From: Mixia osmundae IAM 14324
Lineage: Eukaryota > Basidiomycota > Mixiomycetes > Mixiales > Mixiaceae
Direction of reading: 5' to 3'
Assembly: GCF_000708205.1 (NCBI RefSeq)
Contig: NW_014575563.1
Span: 2,060,068-2,124,067 of the forward strand
DNA: 64,000 nucleotides
Part shown: positions 1-11,036 of the stretch, piece by piece
Layout of the letters: each line of letters starts with the position of its first letter
Position numbering within the stretch: the stretch's first letter is position 1
The notes under the pieces: generated by a model
Told to the model about the DNA's origin: nothing
The model's input: only the letters and a program-made list of their open reading frames with translations
The model's database searches: none
Made by a program: the position numbers and the translations under genes

Positions 1-340
1 GATCCGACGACGGCGCAGGTGATCGACGATGGCGGAAGGAGTGTCAGATTATACAAATGCATGATGCCCGGACCAGAATAGCATGAGCAAGTGGACACAA
101 GTCGCTGAGTCGCCGGCAGTCTGCCCAACTGCCACGTCTCCCTTTTTTCTTCCGCGCGAACTGTGTGCGCCCGTGCCTGTCCTCGTGAGCCAAACAAAGT
201 CGATCAGCCTCGGATTGAGTCAAGCCAGGTCTCGACAGACAGCCGTCAAGATTCCTCTCGGAATCGGCAAGAAGAAGCGAGGAGAGGTCACCTCTCCTCA
301 GACAGGCAGCAACGGTACAGCCGGTGGCAGTCCCACCAAA
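1..340. other. Upstream region, no supported gene
   Basis: No convincing coding exon is seen on either strand. It probably holds the SEC14 promoter and perhaps the 5' end of a divergent gene running off the left edge. The short open frames here lack family resemblance. Confidence 0.4.
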
Positions 341-1602
341 ATGTCACATCACGGCCTACCCGCCAAGGTCAGTTGACTCCTGCTGAGCACACTGCACGCT
401 GCTCGATGGTCTCCTTCGGCCTCGATGGACTGCAAACCGAGGCAAGAAAAGCAGAGCTGACTGCCATGCCCTCGGGTCTTTGACGCGTACAGGATCCTCT
501 GAGCGGACACCCTGGCCATCTCGACATCACACAGAATCATGTCCTCGGCAAGTTCAAAAAGGAGCTCGAAGCCGATGGCTTCTACACTGCCGAACCCCCC
601 TCGCACGATGATGCGACACTGCTGTCAGTGATGCCTCACCAGAGGGCATACCTCTGTAGATAAGTCAGCTGATGCTTGGTATCCTTGCAGACGCTTCCTC
701 CGCGCACGCAAATTCGATCTGCCCAAGAGCAAGCTGATGTTTGAAGACTCATCCAAGTGGCGAAAGAGCTACAAGGTCGACGAACTCTACCAAAACTTTG
801 ACTACAAAGAACGCGCGCAAGTAGACGAATATTACCCCAAATTCTACCACAAGATCGATAGGGTGTGCCCGAGTACTTCTCTGTGGGGCCTTCAGATGCT
901 CATCCGGTCCCAACGACAGGATGGACGACCGATATACATCGAGCAGCTTGGCAAACTAGATGTGGCAAAACTCTACTCGGTCACGACGCCGGAGCGTCAG
1001 CTGCAAGCTCTCGTCGTAGAATACGAGAAATTCCTCAGAGAACGATTGCCGATCTGTTCCAACATCAAGGGCGAGCTTGTCGAGACATCGTGCACCATCA
1101 TGGACCTCAACAACGTTGGCATCTCCCAGTTCTGGAAAGTCAAAAACTTTGTCCAGGAAGCCTCACAGATCTCTCAGTATAACTACCCAGAAACGATGGG
1201 CAAGTTCTACATCATCAATGCGCCCTAGTAAGGCTTTGAGCTGTCCTGACGAGAACGTGCTGATGTGTCGGGCAGCCTATTCACGACAGTCTGGTCACTC
1301 GTCAAGGGCTGGCTGGACGAGGTGACGGTAGCAAAGGTGAGACCTGGCTTTCCATCCATGTCAAGACTGTATGACTGACATGCGAGCAGATCACAATTCT
1401 CGGGGCGAATTACCAAGAGACATTGCTTGCCCAGATTCCGGCAGAGAACTTACCGGATTTCTTGGGCGGCAAGTGTCATTGCTCTCAGGGTTGCAGTCTC
1501 AGCGATGCCGGTCCATGGCAAGACGAGAAGCTGCAAAAGGAGGTTCTCCATCCCGATGCCTCTCACCAAACTCACCCAGTGACCAACGGCACTGGCGCAT
1601 GA
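341..1602 (+). CDS. SEC14: Sec14-family phosphatidylinositol/phosphatidylcholine transfer protein
   Basis: The product should exchange PI and PC between membranes and tune Golgi lipid signalling. I read six exons: 341-367, 493-623, 691-862, 920-1227, 1276-1336 and 1390-1602, giving 303 aa, the usual size. The N-terminal CRAL-TRIO-N helix contains LRFLRARKFD across the second junction. The lipid-binding fold follows with KIDR/DGRPIYIEQLGK, INAPY and IPAENLPDFLGG, and ends near SDAGPW, matching yeast Sec14 closely. The 57-nt intron 863-919 is a multiple of three without stops, so it can be mistaken for coding. It is placed because KIDR must join DGRP in the family. Family assignment is firm; the short first exon is less so. 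Confidence 0.9.
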
Positions 1603-1761
1603 GTCTGCAAGCTCGGCATTGCGATGACAGAGCCGGCACTCGCCCTCACGCCTTTAGACAATCATCATTTGCGCCGTCCGACCTCGCTCGCAGGAAGCTT
1701 AATTTGACGACAGATCCGGCTCGTTCCGATGCATCTTTCCGTGTATACAATCTCAGAGATC

Positions 1762-3141
1762 TCATTGTGCAGCAGTGGCCGTGTGCGGCGTCAGATTCAT
1801 GAGTTTGAGCTTCTCGACCAATCCGTCTACGTTGCCCAGATAGCGTCCGAGGAGGGCCTTCTTGGCTTCGACATCCCGGGTGCCATCCGGTCGAATTGCA
1901 GGACGATGTTTCGTGGGCGATGAGCGTGATGACTTTGTCGGACTGACAGATGCAGACAGTCTTTTGTTGGGCGATTGGTGAGCCGGACTGCTTTCTGATA
2001 GCGGCCTGCTTCGTCTCGGCGGCGTCATTGCTAAGCTAGCACGGAGTGGTCTTGCGAACGGCGAGACGTTCTCGTTGTCATCCTTGCGCTCGGGCGTGCG
2101 CATGACCGACCCGGCGGGTGAGCTCGTCTGTGGTACGACGAGGATATTGGCATCATCTTGCTCTGGCGTCGGCGGGATCTCGAGTACTTTGACGGGCGAA
2201 CGAAGAGCAGGGCTGCGAGAAGGCGAGTCCGGCGCCCTGGCTCGTCGAGGCGTCTGGGGCGACCACGGTACTCTGCTCTCACTTCGCTGTGGGCTAGAGG
2301 TACCCTCTTCCGAGATGGAAGCAAAGAGGCTCGAGCAGGACACTGATGACGCCGTACTGCCGCCTGATGCTGTTCTTTGACGCGATCGCGAGCTGACTAG
2401 GGAAGCGCTGGGCGATACCCGTCTGAGCTTGCTCGGTGAGCGCGGCGTCAGGTCTGTGCTTGATTCTGGTAAGAGATAGAAATGCAAGAACTCGAGCGCC
2501 TTCATTCTGAAGATCAGAGGAATCAGCCATGCGTTTCTCATCTTTTACTTGGCTCACCTTGTGTGCTTGCCAGCTTCCTTGTTTCGTAGCAGACGAACGA
2601 CAAGCTCGAGTCCGGACAGCTGTTCGAACATGCGTACGCCCGGCGGGTGATCAACGAGAGCAGCCAAGAGCACATCGAGCGCGAGCAGAGTCGTGAGCGA
2701 ATCGTTGTTGCTGCTCGCACTGTTGCCCAACAGACCTAGCAGACTCTGGACGTCAATAGAATAATCAGCTTGATATGCTGTCTACTACGCTTGGCGCACC
2801 TGTATAGCTTCGCGGCGTGCTAGCCTCGGCTGGTAGATTGTAGGCAACATGAGCGTGTAGCCTTGGATCAAACGAAGCACAAGGATCAGCTGCTCCTCAT
2901 TTGCTGATGCCCGATCGTCTGGTATCCTGCAGCGTGCCAGTAGCTGACTGACAATGTCTTGCCCTGCTGAGTATCGAGACTGGGCCGTGAATAAGGCTTG
3001 GATCAGCCTCGGGTCTCCTCGCGATGTTTCCGTGGCTATTGTGACCAGACCCTGCCAGAGTGTTGCAAGATCAGCTGCCTCTGTCTCATCTGCAGACGAT
3101 TGCAGGCTAGCGGCAGCCCCAAGTATGGCAGCCGTGGCCAT
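1762..3141 (-). CDS. cdc14: Cdc14-type septation initiation network component
   Basis: This resembles the S. pombe Cdc14 SIN protein, the partner of kinase Sid1 that promotes septum formation; it is not the Cdc14 phosphatase. Exons on the minus strand are 3141-2800, 2745-2558 and 2506-1762 (424 aa). A helical N-terminal half carries the family signature MKALEFLHFYLLPE at the start of the last exon. A long serine/proline-rich tail follows with many SP and TP sites, such as SPSKLRR, TPPRRSR and SPTKSSR, suggesting regulation by CDK or MAP kinases. The start at 3141 is the first ATG but an upstream exon is possible. It is divergent from NUP49, whose first exon lies only about 95 bp away. Confidence 0.8.
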
Positions 3142-3236
3142 CTGATATCGCGAGGTTTGCCGGCCAGTTGACGTGCGCTTTGCCAGTCGCGACAGCAGCG
3201 CACGTGATCTGATGCTCCCCCTGACTTAGGCCAAGG

Positions 3237-3678
3237 ATGTGAGCATAGGCTCTGGTACAGCATGTAGCACTGCTGACGACGTTGATCGTGCTCACAGGTC
3301 GTTCAACTTTGGCTCGTTCGGCCAAGCTGGCACATCGACGCCGACTTCAAAGCCTGCAACTTTTGGCAGCTTTGGCCAAGCTGCGACGTCCAAACCAGCC
3401 GCCACGACGGGCTTCTCTTTCGGCACACCTGCAGCGTCTACATCGACCGCTGCGCCTGCCTTGACAACGACGTCGAGCCCGTTCAGTTTTGGCACGCCAG
3501 CAGCGAGCAAACCGCCAACGAGTCAGTCTGCTCCATTCTCTTTTGGCCAATCGACCACGACACCTGCAGCATTCGGAGCCAGCACGTCTGCTCAGCAACC
3601 TTCTGGCTTCAGCTTCGGCGGCAGCACGCAGAACGCGACTGCGCAGAATGCAAACCCCTTTGGTCAATCTCAGCCTGC

Positions 3679-3711
<33 letters not shown>

Positions 3712-4693
3712 GGCAAGCGCGATCACAAAGACAACGCTTTTCGAGGACCTGCCGCAGGAAGCAAGGCAGCTGCTAGAGTCTATCGAGACGCACATCACCG
3801 GCAGGATACAAGTACGCGATGAACTCAAAGCCAAATCGCTCGGTCAGGCGATTCAGAAGAATACAGAGACGCTGTCTGTGCTCAGCACGGCGAGTCGCTC
3901 CGCATCAGATTCGAGCGCGAGCTGATAGGAGGGTGCGATCGAGCAGGAGTACAACTCCCTGACGTCTCTGCTCGCGCAAAGCTCGAAAGCCGTCATCGAT
4001 GCGAGGGCCCGATACGAGCAAGATCTCAGAGACGCAATGAAAGTTCAGACGCTGGTAGAGGGCTTCAGGAGTCCGCAGAGCAAAGGTCAAGCGGCTAAAG
4101 CGATCGCCCAATTCCCCTACGAGCGAGTCACCGTCTCATGCCACCTGGGAGCACAAGCTGATGCTCTCGCAGGTTCTTCGTCCGCAAGGTAGACGAACTT
4201 TCACACAGGCTGAAGCTGTACAAGCTGAGCGTAGAGGTGCGTCAATTGTGTACGGTGAATCACGAGATTGATGCGATCAGCGCAGCAAATCGCACATCAA
4301 CTGCGAAGTACGAATCCGGATCAAGTCAAAGCGATTGTGCCGACGCTTAGGACACAGCATGCGCTCGCGATGTCACTGGCATCATCTATCGCTCGGTTAC
4401 ATGCGGACGTCGACATTCTCGTGACTCAGTACACGAAGCTGTGGCGAGACAAAACAGGCAGCGCGCGGGATCCCTTTGATGAGGTCAGAGCGAGCATCAG
4501 GAACGCTGCTAGTCTAGACAGTCTGCCTCAGGTAGATGGCATGCGCTTGTGATCCCAGTGCGAGGTACATGCAATGCATTGTGTCTATGAGCACAGGCTC
4601 TTTTGGCAAGTCGCCGAGCTCTACAACTCCGCTGCGTCTAGATTGCTGGTGGTGTGGAAGCAGGCAAGTCATCTTGACGGGCCTCGTCCTTGA
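3237..4693 (+). CDS. NUP49: FG nucleoporin of the Nup49/Nup58 family
   Basis: This is a central-channel nucleoporin that should assemble with Nsp1 and Nup57. Exons: 3237-3238, 3298-3877, 3929-4122, 4173-4236, 4286-4531 and 4592-4693 (395 aa). Residues 1 to about 145 are FG repeats (SFNFGSFGQ, GFSFG, PFSFG, NPFG), then a glutamine run, then coiled coils with FFVRKVDELSHRLKLYKLSVE and a Nup58-like stretch SIARLHADVDILVTQYTKLW. The start codon appears split: AT at 3237-3238, then an intron opening GTGAGC, then G at 3298. Reading straight through gives ATG TGA. Intron 4123-4172 seems to be GC-AG. The junctions at 3878-3928 and 4532-4591 are less certain. The 3' end overlaps the convergent PAPS reductase gene by 56 bp. 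Confidence 0.82.
3680..3712 (+). repeat. CAG/CAA polyglutamine run in NUP49
   Basis: Eleven consecutive glutamine codons, a mix of CAG and CAA, lie between the FG repeats and the coiled-coil region. The mixed codons make slippage less likely than in a pure CAG tract. The opposite strand reads as a leucine run that is not a gene. Confidence 0.85.
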
Positions 4694-5671
4694 GCAGTTG
4701 CTCGCGTTCTCTCTGCTTCTTGAGGAACGCTTTCCTCATCTGGAAGTAATTCTGATGGAGCCCGCATTCGCTGCGTTCTTTTCGATCTGCCCATCGGCCA
4801 GATCGCTCGTCGGCATCTACGCCTGCGCCAGAAGCGACAGATCCGTCGGGAGCTTTGGTCGAATGCCAATCGCCGACAGATTTGTAGCCCCGATCGAGCA
4901 AGGCGTTGTACGGTACATCATTTTCTTTGATGTATGTTTGCGTCTCGGCAAACGTCCAAGATGCAAGCGGGTTGACCTTGATCAGTCCGGTCTCATCGAT
5001 CTCGATGATGGGTATATTGGCGCGTTGTGCGCCTTGTGATCGCCTTCTGCCGGTAATGACAGCCTTGACGTCTAATTCTGCGTAGGCCCGGCGGGCTGGC
5101 TCAACCTGTTTCAAGACAGTCAGCGTTTTGTATCGAAACAAAAGTGATGACGACTTGCCTTTACGACGTAATCGTAAGTGTCCTCGTCTGTCTCCCACAA
5201 GTTCTTGCCGTACATCGACTCGAACTGAGCGACGGAGCTAACGCCGGGTGGGTAGTAGACGTGCATGGGCGCGCCGTACTTTTGGCTCGCTCGCTCTGCC
5301 AGAGCGAGCGTCTCCGAGAAGTGATAGAGCGTGTCAATGAAAATGAGGGGGACTTGATGCTTTGAGTAGCCTTGTTGCCTCGAAATCTTGCTGAGCATGT
5401 CCAGGGCTGCCAGCCCGGTGAGACCAAAGGCTGTGGTCTGATACAAGCCGGGCAGGTGCTCGGTCGCCCATTGAAGAATCTGCATGGGTGTAGCATCTTG
5501 CAGCTGTCTGTTGTACTCGGCGACTTCGTCTTCTGTAAAGACGACTGCCTTTGCCACGCTCGGCAGCTTGGCAGCGTGCCTTGCGGGCGAAGAGGTCGAC
5601 GCAGTAGGCACATAGGCTTCTTGCGAAGCGGCACCATTGACAGACGACGTTTGGGGTTGCAAAAGTGCCAT
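4638..5671 (-). CDS. MET16: Phosphoadenosine phosphosulfate (PAPS) reductase
   Basis: It reduces PAPS to sulfite with thioredoxin in sulfate assimilation, in the cytosol. Two exons, 5671-5159 and 5105-4638, give 326 aa. Landmarks are TTAFGLTGLAALDML (a variant of the nucleotide-binding region), FIDTLYHF, VEPARRAYAEL, ITGRRRSQG, the substrate-binding NPLASWTF and the catalytic ECGLH near the C-terminus. The 53-nt intron begins GCAAGT after AAG and ends CAG, a clear GC-AG intron, because VVK must join VEPARR. The same metabolite, PAPS, is the substrate of the predicted transporter-sulfotransferase at 17.7-20.2 kb. Confidence 0.93.
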
Positions 5672-6207
5672 GACGACTATCTTATCGCTCTACGATGTCC
5701 TTTCGATCGCAATTCGGAATGGCGAGCAAATTTTTGTGTACGAGTCGTTGGCTCTCTGCTTTCGCTATTGCCGTCTAGTCACGTCTCGATTGTGTTGGTG
5801 TAGTCCGCCTGCCACTGATTTCCCGTATACAGAGCCTTATATGCGAGTGATGCGTGCGAGCGCTTAGTCAGAGTGGATCAGACCAGCGAATGCGCGATGC
5901 TGACAAAACGCGCGAAAGGCGTCATCGCCACGTCATCCCCGGCCTGCTTTTCCGCGGCAAACGAAGACGGTGGCGAAGCCGCCACTCGGCCGAATCATGC
6001 TGGCGCATCGATCATCCAAACACGTCGACAGTTGTCGATCTTGCTGAATCCTGCTGCTATGACAGCTGTATCTTGCGACGCGATCTACCGCTCGATCCCC
6101 ATGACTGCTATCTTCATACGTCCTCATGCATGTCTCGGCAACCTTTGTTATCGTTCATCGCAAGCCTTCCAATCACTTCGCCCGTCGTGTCGTAAGACAG
6201 AACCGAG
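5672..6207. other. Intergenic region between PAPS reductase and sedolisin
   Basis: This 536-bp divergent promoter region has no supported gene. I see no clear binding site that I would name. Confidence 0.5.
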
Positions 6208-8074
6208 ATGCGAGCTTTCATTCATGTATCGGCTATTGGCGCCGTTCTGGCCGACCTGAGTGCATACTCCTACAAGACGCACCATTCGCTTTCGGAGACG
6301 CCCAGGGGGTGGTCACGCGCTCGAGATGCTCATCCAGAGACAGTACTCGCCCTGTCGATCGCGATCAAGCATGCCGACACCAAGACCCTCGAGGATAGAC
6401 TTTATCGCGTGTCCGATCCAGACAGCAAGGACTATGGTGCTCATCTGACGCAGGACGAGGCCAACGAACTCATTAAGCCGCTCAAGTCTCACTCTCGAGC
6501 AGTAGACGACTGGCTCAAGCAGTCTGGTGTGCAAGAGCATCAGATCAGCAAGTCCGATGCTGGCGATTGGGTCAGTATCGTGTTACCCGTGTCAAAGGCC
6601 GAGGCACTGCTCAAGGCCCGGTTCGCTACATACGAGCATAGCAACGGAGCAACGGCAACGCGTACGTTGGCATACAGCGTACCCCGTCATCTGCATGCTG
6701 CCATTGCCGGTATCCAGCCCACGACGTACTTTCACAGCATCAAGGTTCCCGTTCTGACTGAGCAGCACAGCCAGCTAGCAAAGCGTGACTACGGTCTAGA
6801 TAACCGCACCGTTGGCATACTCAATCCTAAGGAATGTCACTGGCATACTCACTTCAACTCGTATGCCTGCCTGCGCCAGATTGCTCAGACAATCGACTAC
6901 AAGCCTTTCAATCACCCTCGCAATCGTCTTGCAGTGTTCAGCGCCCTTGGCGAAAATGCTATCAAGTCTAATCTGCGTCAGATGCTCAAGCATGAACGAC
7001 CGGATCTCGATGATTCGTACATGTTCGATGTTGAGCTCTACAGTGGCGCAGCTCTCGATGAGACGATGACAGAGTTTCGCTACTTGCTCGGCGAAAATAT
7101 GGAAGCCAACCTGGACACTCAGTCAGTTGCAGCAATGATCGCGCCAATTCCATCTACATACATGTCGTTCGGTGGCTATGGTCCTGCAGTCAGTGACACT
7201 TGGCGGCCTGCAGACACTCAACAGAACGAGCCTTGGGCGGTCTTCATGAAGGTCTTGCAGGGCAAGAAGGACGCCGAGCTCCCGCTTGCAATCTCGATCA
7301 GTTATTCGGATGACGAGCAAACACTGCCTGCAGACTACGCTCGTCACTTGTGCAGTGGTTTTGCTGCTATCGGAGCCCGTGGGAGCAGCGTATTCGTCAG
7401 CACAGGCGATTCGGGCGTGGCCGACGGCAGTGGCCAGCACTGCATCAGGACAGAGACCAAGAAGAAGCAATTCATACCCTCCTTCCCACCTTCGTGTCCC
7501 TGGATTACATCCGTGGGTGCGACCATGTCGCGACATCCCGAGATGATGATGGCTAACGCGACCAAGCAACTCTGGTCCGGCTCTGGCTTCTCAGACGTAT
7601 TCGAACGTCCCGCTTATCAAGAGAAGGTCGTCACCAAGTACATCGCATCACTCGACGGACAATACGACGGTCTATATACCAAAGGAGGGCGAGCTTATCC
7701 CGATCTATCGGCTCAAGGCTACGGCTTCCCGATCTGGTGGGGTTCGGCCATCATACCAGTACAAGGCACCAGCGCAAGCACGCCTACGGCAGCTTCTGTC
7801 GTTACGCTGCTCAACGATGCACGTCTCGCAAAGGGCTTGCCTCCATTGGGCTTCATCAATCCGCTCATCTGGAAGCTCGAAGGCAAGGGCTTCAATGACA
7901 TTGTGACGGGCTCGACCGATGGATGCGATACACCTGGCTTCCTGGCCGCACCTGGGTAAGGCATCGGTTCCTCCAAATGCGTACTTGATAACCAATGGCA
8001 ATGCTTGCAGATGGGACGCAGCGTCTGGTTGGGGAACGATGCGGTTCCGCGATCTGCTGAAGCTTGTGACCTAG
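6208..8074 (+). CDS. Secreted sedolisin / tripeptidyl-peptidase-like serine protease (S53)
   Basis: Exons 6208-7955 and 8011-8074 give 603 aa. A short hydrophobic N-terminus suggests secretion. A pro-segment follows (residues about 30-185, with SDPDSKDYGAHLTQDEA and VDDWL typical of S53 propeptides), then the catalytic domain: EANLDTQ carries the Glu/Asp pair, SYSDDEQ lies near the oxyanion Asp region, STGDSG, and QGTSASTP carries the catalytic Ser. FNDIVTGSTDGC gives the calcium-site Asp, and the last exon supplies WDAASGWG. The enzyme should remove tripeptides or cut proteins at acidic pH outside the cell or in the vacuole. The signal peptide is weak by eye. Confidence 0.88.
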
Positions 8075-8229
8075 TCAATCTGACCTTCATGCAAGCCTAT
8101 CTTCCTGGCTCGCATCGTGTGCAACCTAGAAGCTTGATCTGTCCGCGTCGCGTCTGAGAAACGCAGGTGCATTGCTATCATCGAATTTGAGCGCTGGCAT
8201 TGCCGGCCTGGGTGAACCGGGTAGCGAGC

Positions 8230-9465
8230 ATGCGGCTCGATAAGATCTGGGTCATCCTGTCTAGCGATGTCGCGGAGACTGTCGACAGATTTGTCAAAGC
8301 AGAAAGCGAAGGAGCTCGGTCATTAGCGCTGCCACCCGGAATTGCAGACCAACTCACAGCGACGCAGACGAAAGCAGTGCTCGCCGTTGATGGCGGCGCA
8401 AGCAAGACGAAGATCCACATCATTGCTGCTGATGGGGAGACGATCGCCCAAGACTTCCCTCACTGTGCCAATCCTGTCGCGAGCACATGGACCAAAGCGC
8501 TCGTGTCCATCATCTTTGTACTCGGCTACGTCAGACCTGATCTCCAAATCACAAAGGCATGGTTCGGTATCTCTGGACTAGATTCGACCGCCACGATCTC
8601 CAAGATGCGAGCCATCCTCGCCGAGTTGCTCAGCGTACCCGTCAGTTGTCCCGACCTGTTCGTGACAAACGATACTGCTTTGTTAGGCACGACGATCCAT
8701 ACTGCCTTTGCTGGCGAGACTGCAAAACCGTTGCACGATGAGATCGTAGACCGGACGGGTGCTGCGCCTCAGGTCAAGCATGCCATTGCACTCATTGCAG
8801 GCACGGGCTCGAATGCGTGTGCTCTCAGTACTGTTCCACCCCAAGGTGACCGGGGCAGGACGCCCTTGCCGAGCGGTCTTTACGAGATCGGCCAGACGGG
8901 TGGCCACGGGCATCTCTTTGGCGATGAAGGTTCGGGCTGGTGGATCGGCAGGGAGGCCATCAGGGCCACGCTGGCGGAAGTGGAGGTCCACGCAGCTGCA
9001 AGGCCGCCTGCCCCGCCTTTCTCGCTCACTGCCCAACTGGTGCTCAACGCTTACGGCACATTCAAGGAGCCGAGCAAGCTCATAGACTGTATCTACGACT
9101 TTGAAGATACAAAGGCAGTCAAAGCTGCTGCTGCAGCGCTGTGCAAGCCCATCCTGGCCATCTGGTCTCGATGTCCTGTCGCGATCAGGATCGCAGAGAG
9201 CGCAGCAGGCCATCTCGCTAATTCCGGGTACAAGCTCATGCTGAGGCACAAGCTCAATCCGACGAACACGCTCATCTGTGGTGCGGGAGGCTTGTGGCTC
9301 TGCAATGACTTTGTTCACTTGGTCACGTACAAGTTTGCCGAGCGTGAGGAGCTACAGCCCATGAGCATCACTGTTGCGCACGACCCGGCAGAAGAGGCCG
9401 CACAACACTTGGCGAGAAAGCATCTGCCGGCTCGAGCACTGCCGCCTGATCTGCGGCGACGATGA
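8230..9465 (+). CDS. BadF/BcrA ATPase-fold sugar kinase, N-acetylglucosamine kinase-like
   Basis: A single-exon frame of 411 aa from the first ATG in frame. The actin/hexokinase-type ATPase fold is marked by VDGGASKTK (phosphate-1), GLDSTATI, TNDTALLG, a glycine-rich ALIAGTGSNA (phosphate-2), GDEGSGWWIGREAI and the C-terminal ICGAGGLW adenosine motif. This order matches eukaryotic GlcNAc kinases and related BadF proteins, so a role in recycling aminosugars from chitin or glycoproteins is likely but inferred. About 50 residues before the first motif are unusual for the family, so a later start or a missed intron is possible. Confidence 0.8.
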   Translation: MRLDKIWVILSSDVAETVDRFVKAESEGARSLALPPGIADQLTATQTKAVLAVDGGASKTKIHIIAADGETIAQDFPHCANPVASTWTKALVSIIFVLGYVRPDLQITKAWFGISGLDSTATISKMRAILAELLSVPVSCPDLFVTNDTALLGTTIHTAFAGETAKPLHDEIVDRTGAAPQVKHAIALIAGTGSNACALSTVPPQGDRGRTPLPSGLYEIGQTGGHGHLFGDEGSGWWIGREAIRATLAEVEVHAAARPPAPPFSLTAQLVLNAYGTFKEPSKLIDCIYDFEDTKAVKAAAAALCKPILAIWSRCPVAIRIAESAAGHLANSGYKLMLRHKLNPTNTLICGAGGLWLCNDFVHLVTYKFAEREELQPMSITVAHDPAEEAAQHLARKHLPARALPPDLRRR

Positions 9466-9587
9466 TAACGTGGCTGCACGTTGCCAGCCAGTCGCGTGCG
9501 TCTCTCGCTCAGATCGACAACGCAACTCGGTTGGAGCAACACATGCTCAGTAGATCTGTTTGGCTCGCTTCCTGTTGTTGCATTGTA

Positions 9588-9955
9588 TCAGCACAGCGCC
9601 TGCAAGCAGTGCAAGCGGGTGAGGATGACTTGCTTCTTCTCGCTCTTGATCTCTCGCTTCTGGACGCGGTTGTTCAGCTTCTCTGCCAACTCGATCCCCT
9701 TGTCTTTCTTGGCTAGCGTCTTGTTCTTACTGCGTGACGAGCTTGATGCTTTCTTTCGCTTGACCTGAGGCGTGGATGCGACGGCATACGAGCTCTGCTG
9801 AGCTGCAGAAAGCTCTTTGCTCTCTCCGCTCTCTAGCTCAATCTCACGAGGCAGCGGTTGCTCCTTTCGAGCTGCGCCTGTGCTCCAAAGACAGCTCAGA
9901 ACGTCGTTATCGCGCTCAGTGCTCTCTGCGCACGATTGGTCTTTGTCTTGCCCAT
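9588..9955 (-). CDS. Small basic protein resembling Alb1-type ribosome biogenesis factor
   Basis: Two exons, 9955-9934 and 9877-9588, give 103 aa; the first intron opens GTGCGC, common in this window. The protein starts MGKTKTNRAARKEQ and carries a lysine-rich stretch, KRKKASSSSRSKNKTLAKK, followed by a helix ELAEKLNNRVQKREIKSEKK. This layout resembles fungal Alb1, a shuttling pre-60S partner of Arx1. The C-terminal dozen residues are uncertain because another intron might follow EKKQ. Function is inferred from composition and recalled layout only. Confidence 0.5.
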
Positions 9956-10057
9956 CGTCTGCGAGCGGACTGCTGGCGACCAGTCAATCGATCGACTTGT
10001 AGAAATCTCGCGCCAAGCGGACAGACAGGCCACATCAATTGGGCCAGCATAGCAACC

Positions 10058-10791
<734 letters not shown>

Positions 10792-11036
10792 ACCCATCCT
10801 GACGCCTGTATGAATGTACCAGCACGACGAGCATGACTCACTTGAGCTGCGATCGACTGATCCACCTGGCATTGCACCATTGAGGCAGACACACGCTTCA
10901 TCTGGTCCTACAATCGCACCACAGAAGGGTAAGCCTGTCCTGCCACCCACGCACTTCCCTCCTGGCCTGGCTCGTCGCGACTCTTCTTCGGCTTTCGCGC
11001 TTGGCGTCGACCGGTGATCGCCCGACTTGTCGAGCG

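Noticed and set aside
3239-3300. GTG at 3239 as a NUP49 start reading MSIGSG
   Set aside because: GTG starts are not expected in a fungal nuclear gene, and the stretch carries a clear intron (GTGAGC to CTCACAG). The split ATG explains it better.
3347-3709. Minus-strand frame with a leucine run
   Set aside because: It is the antisense of the CAG/CAA glutamine run and FG repeats of NUP49.
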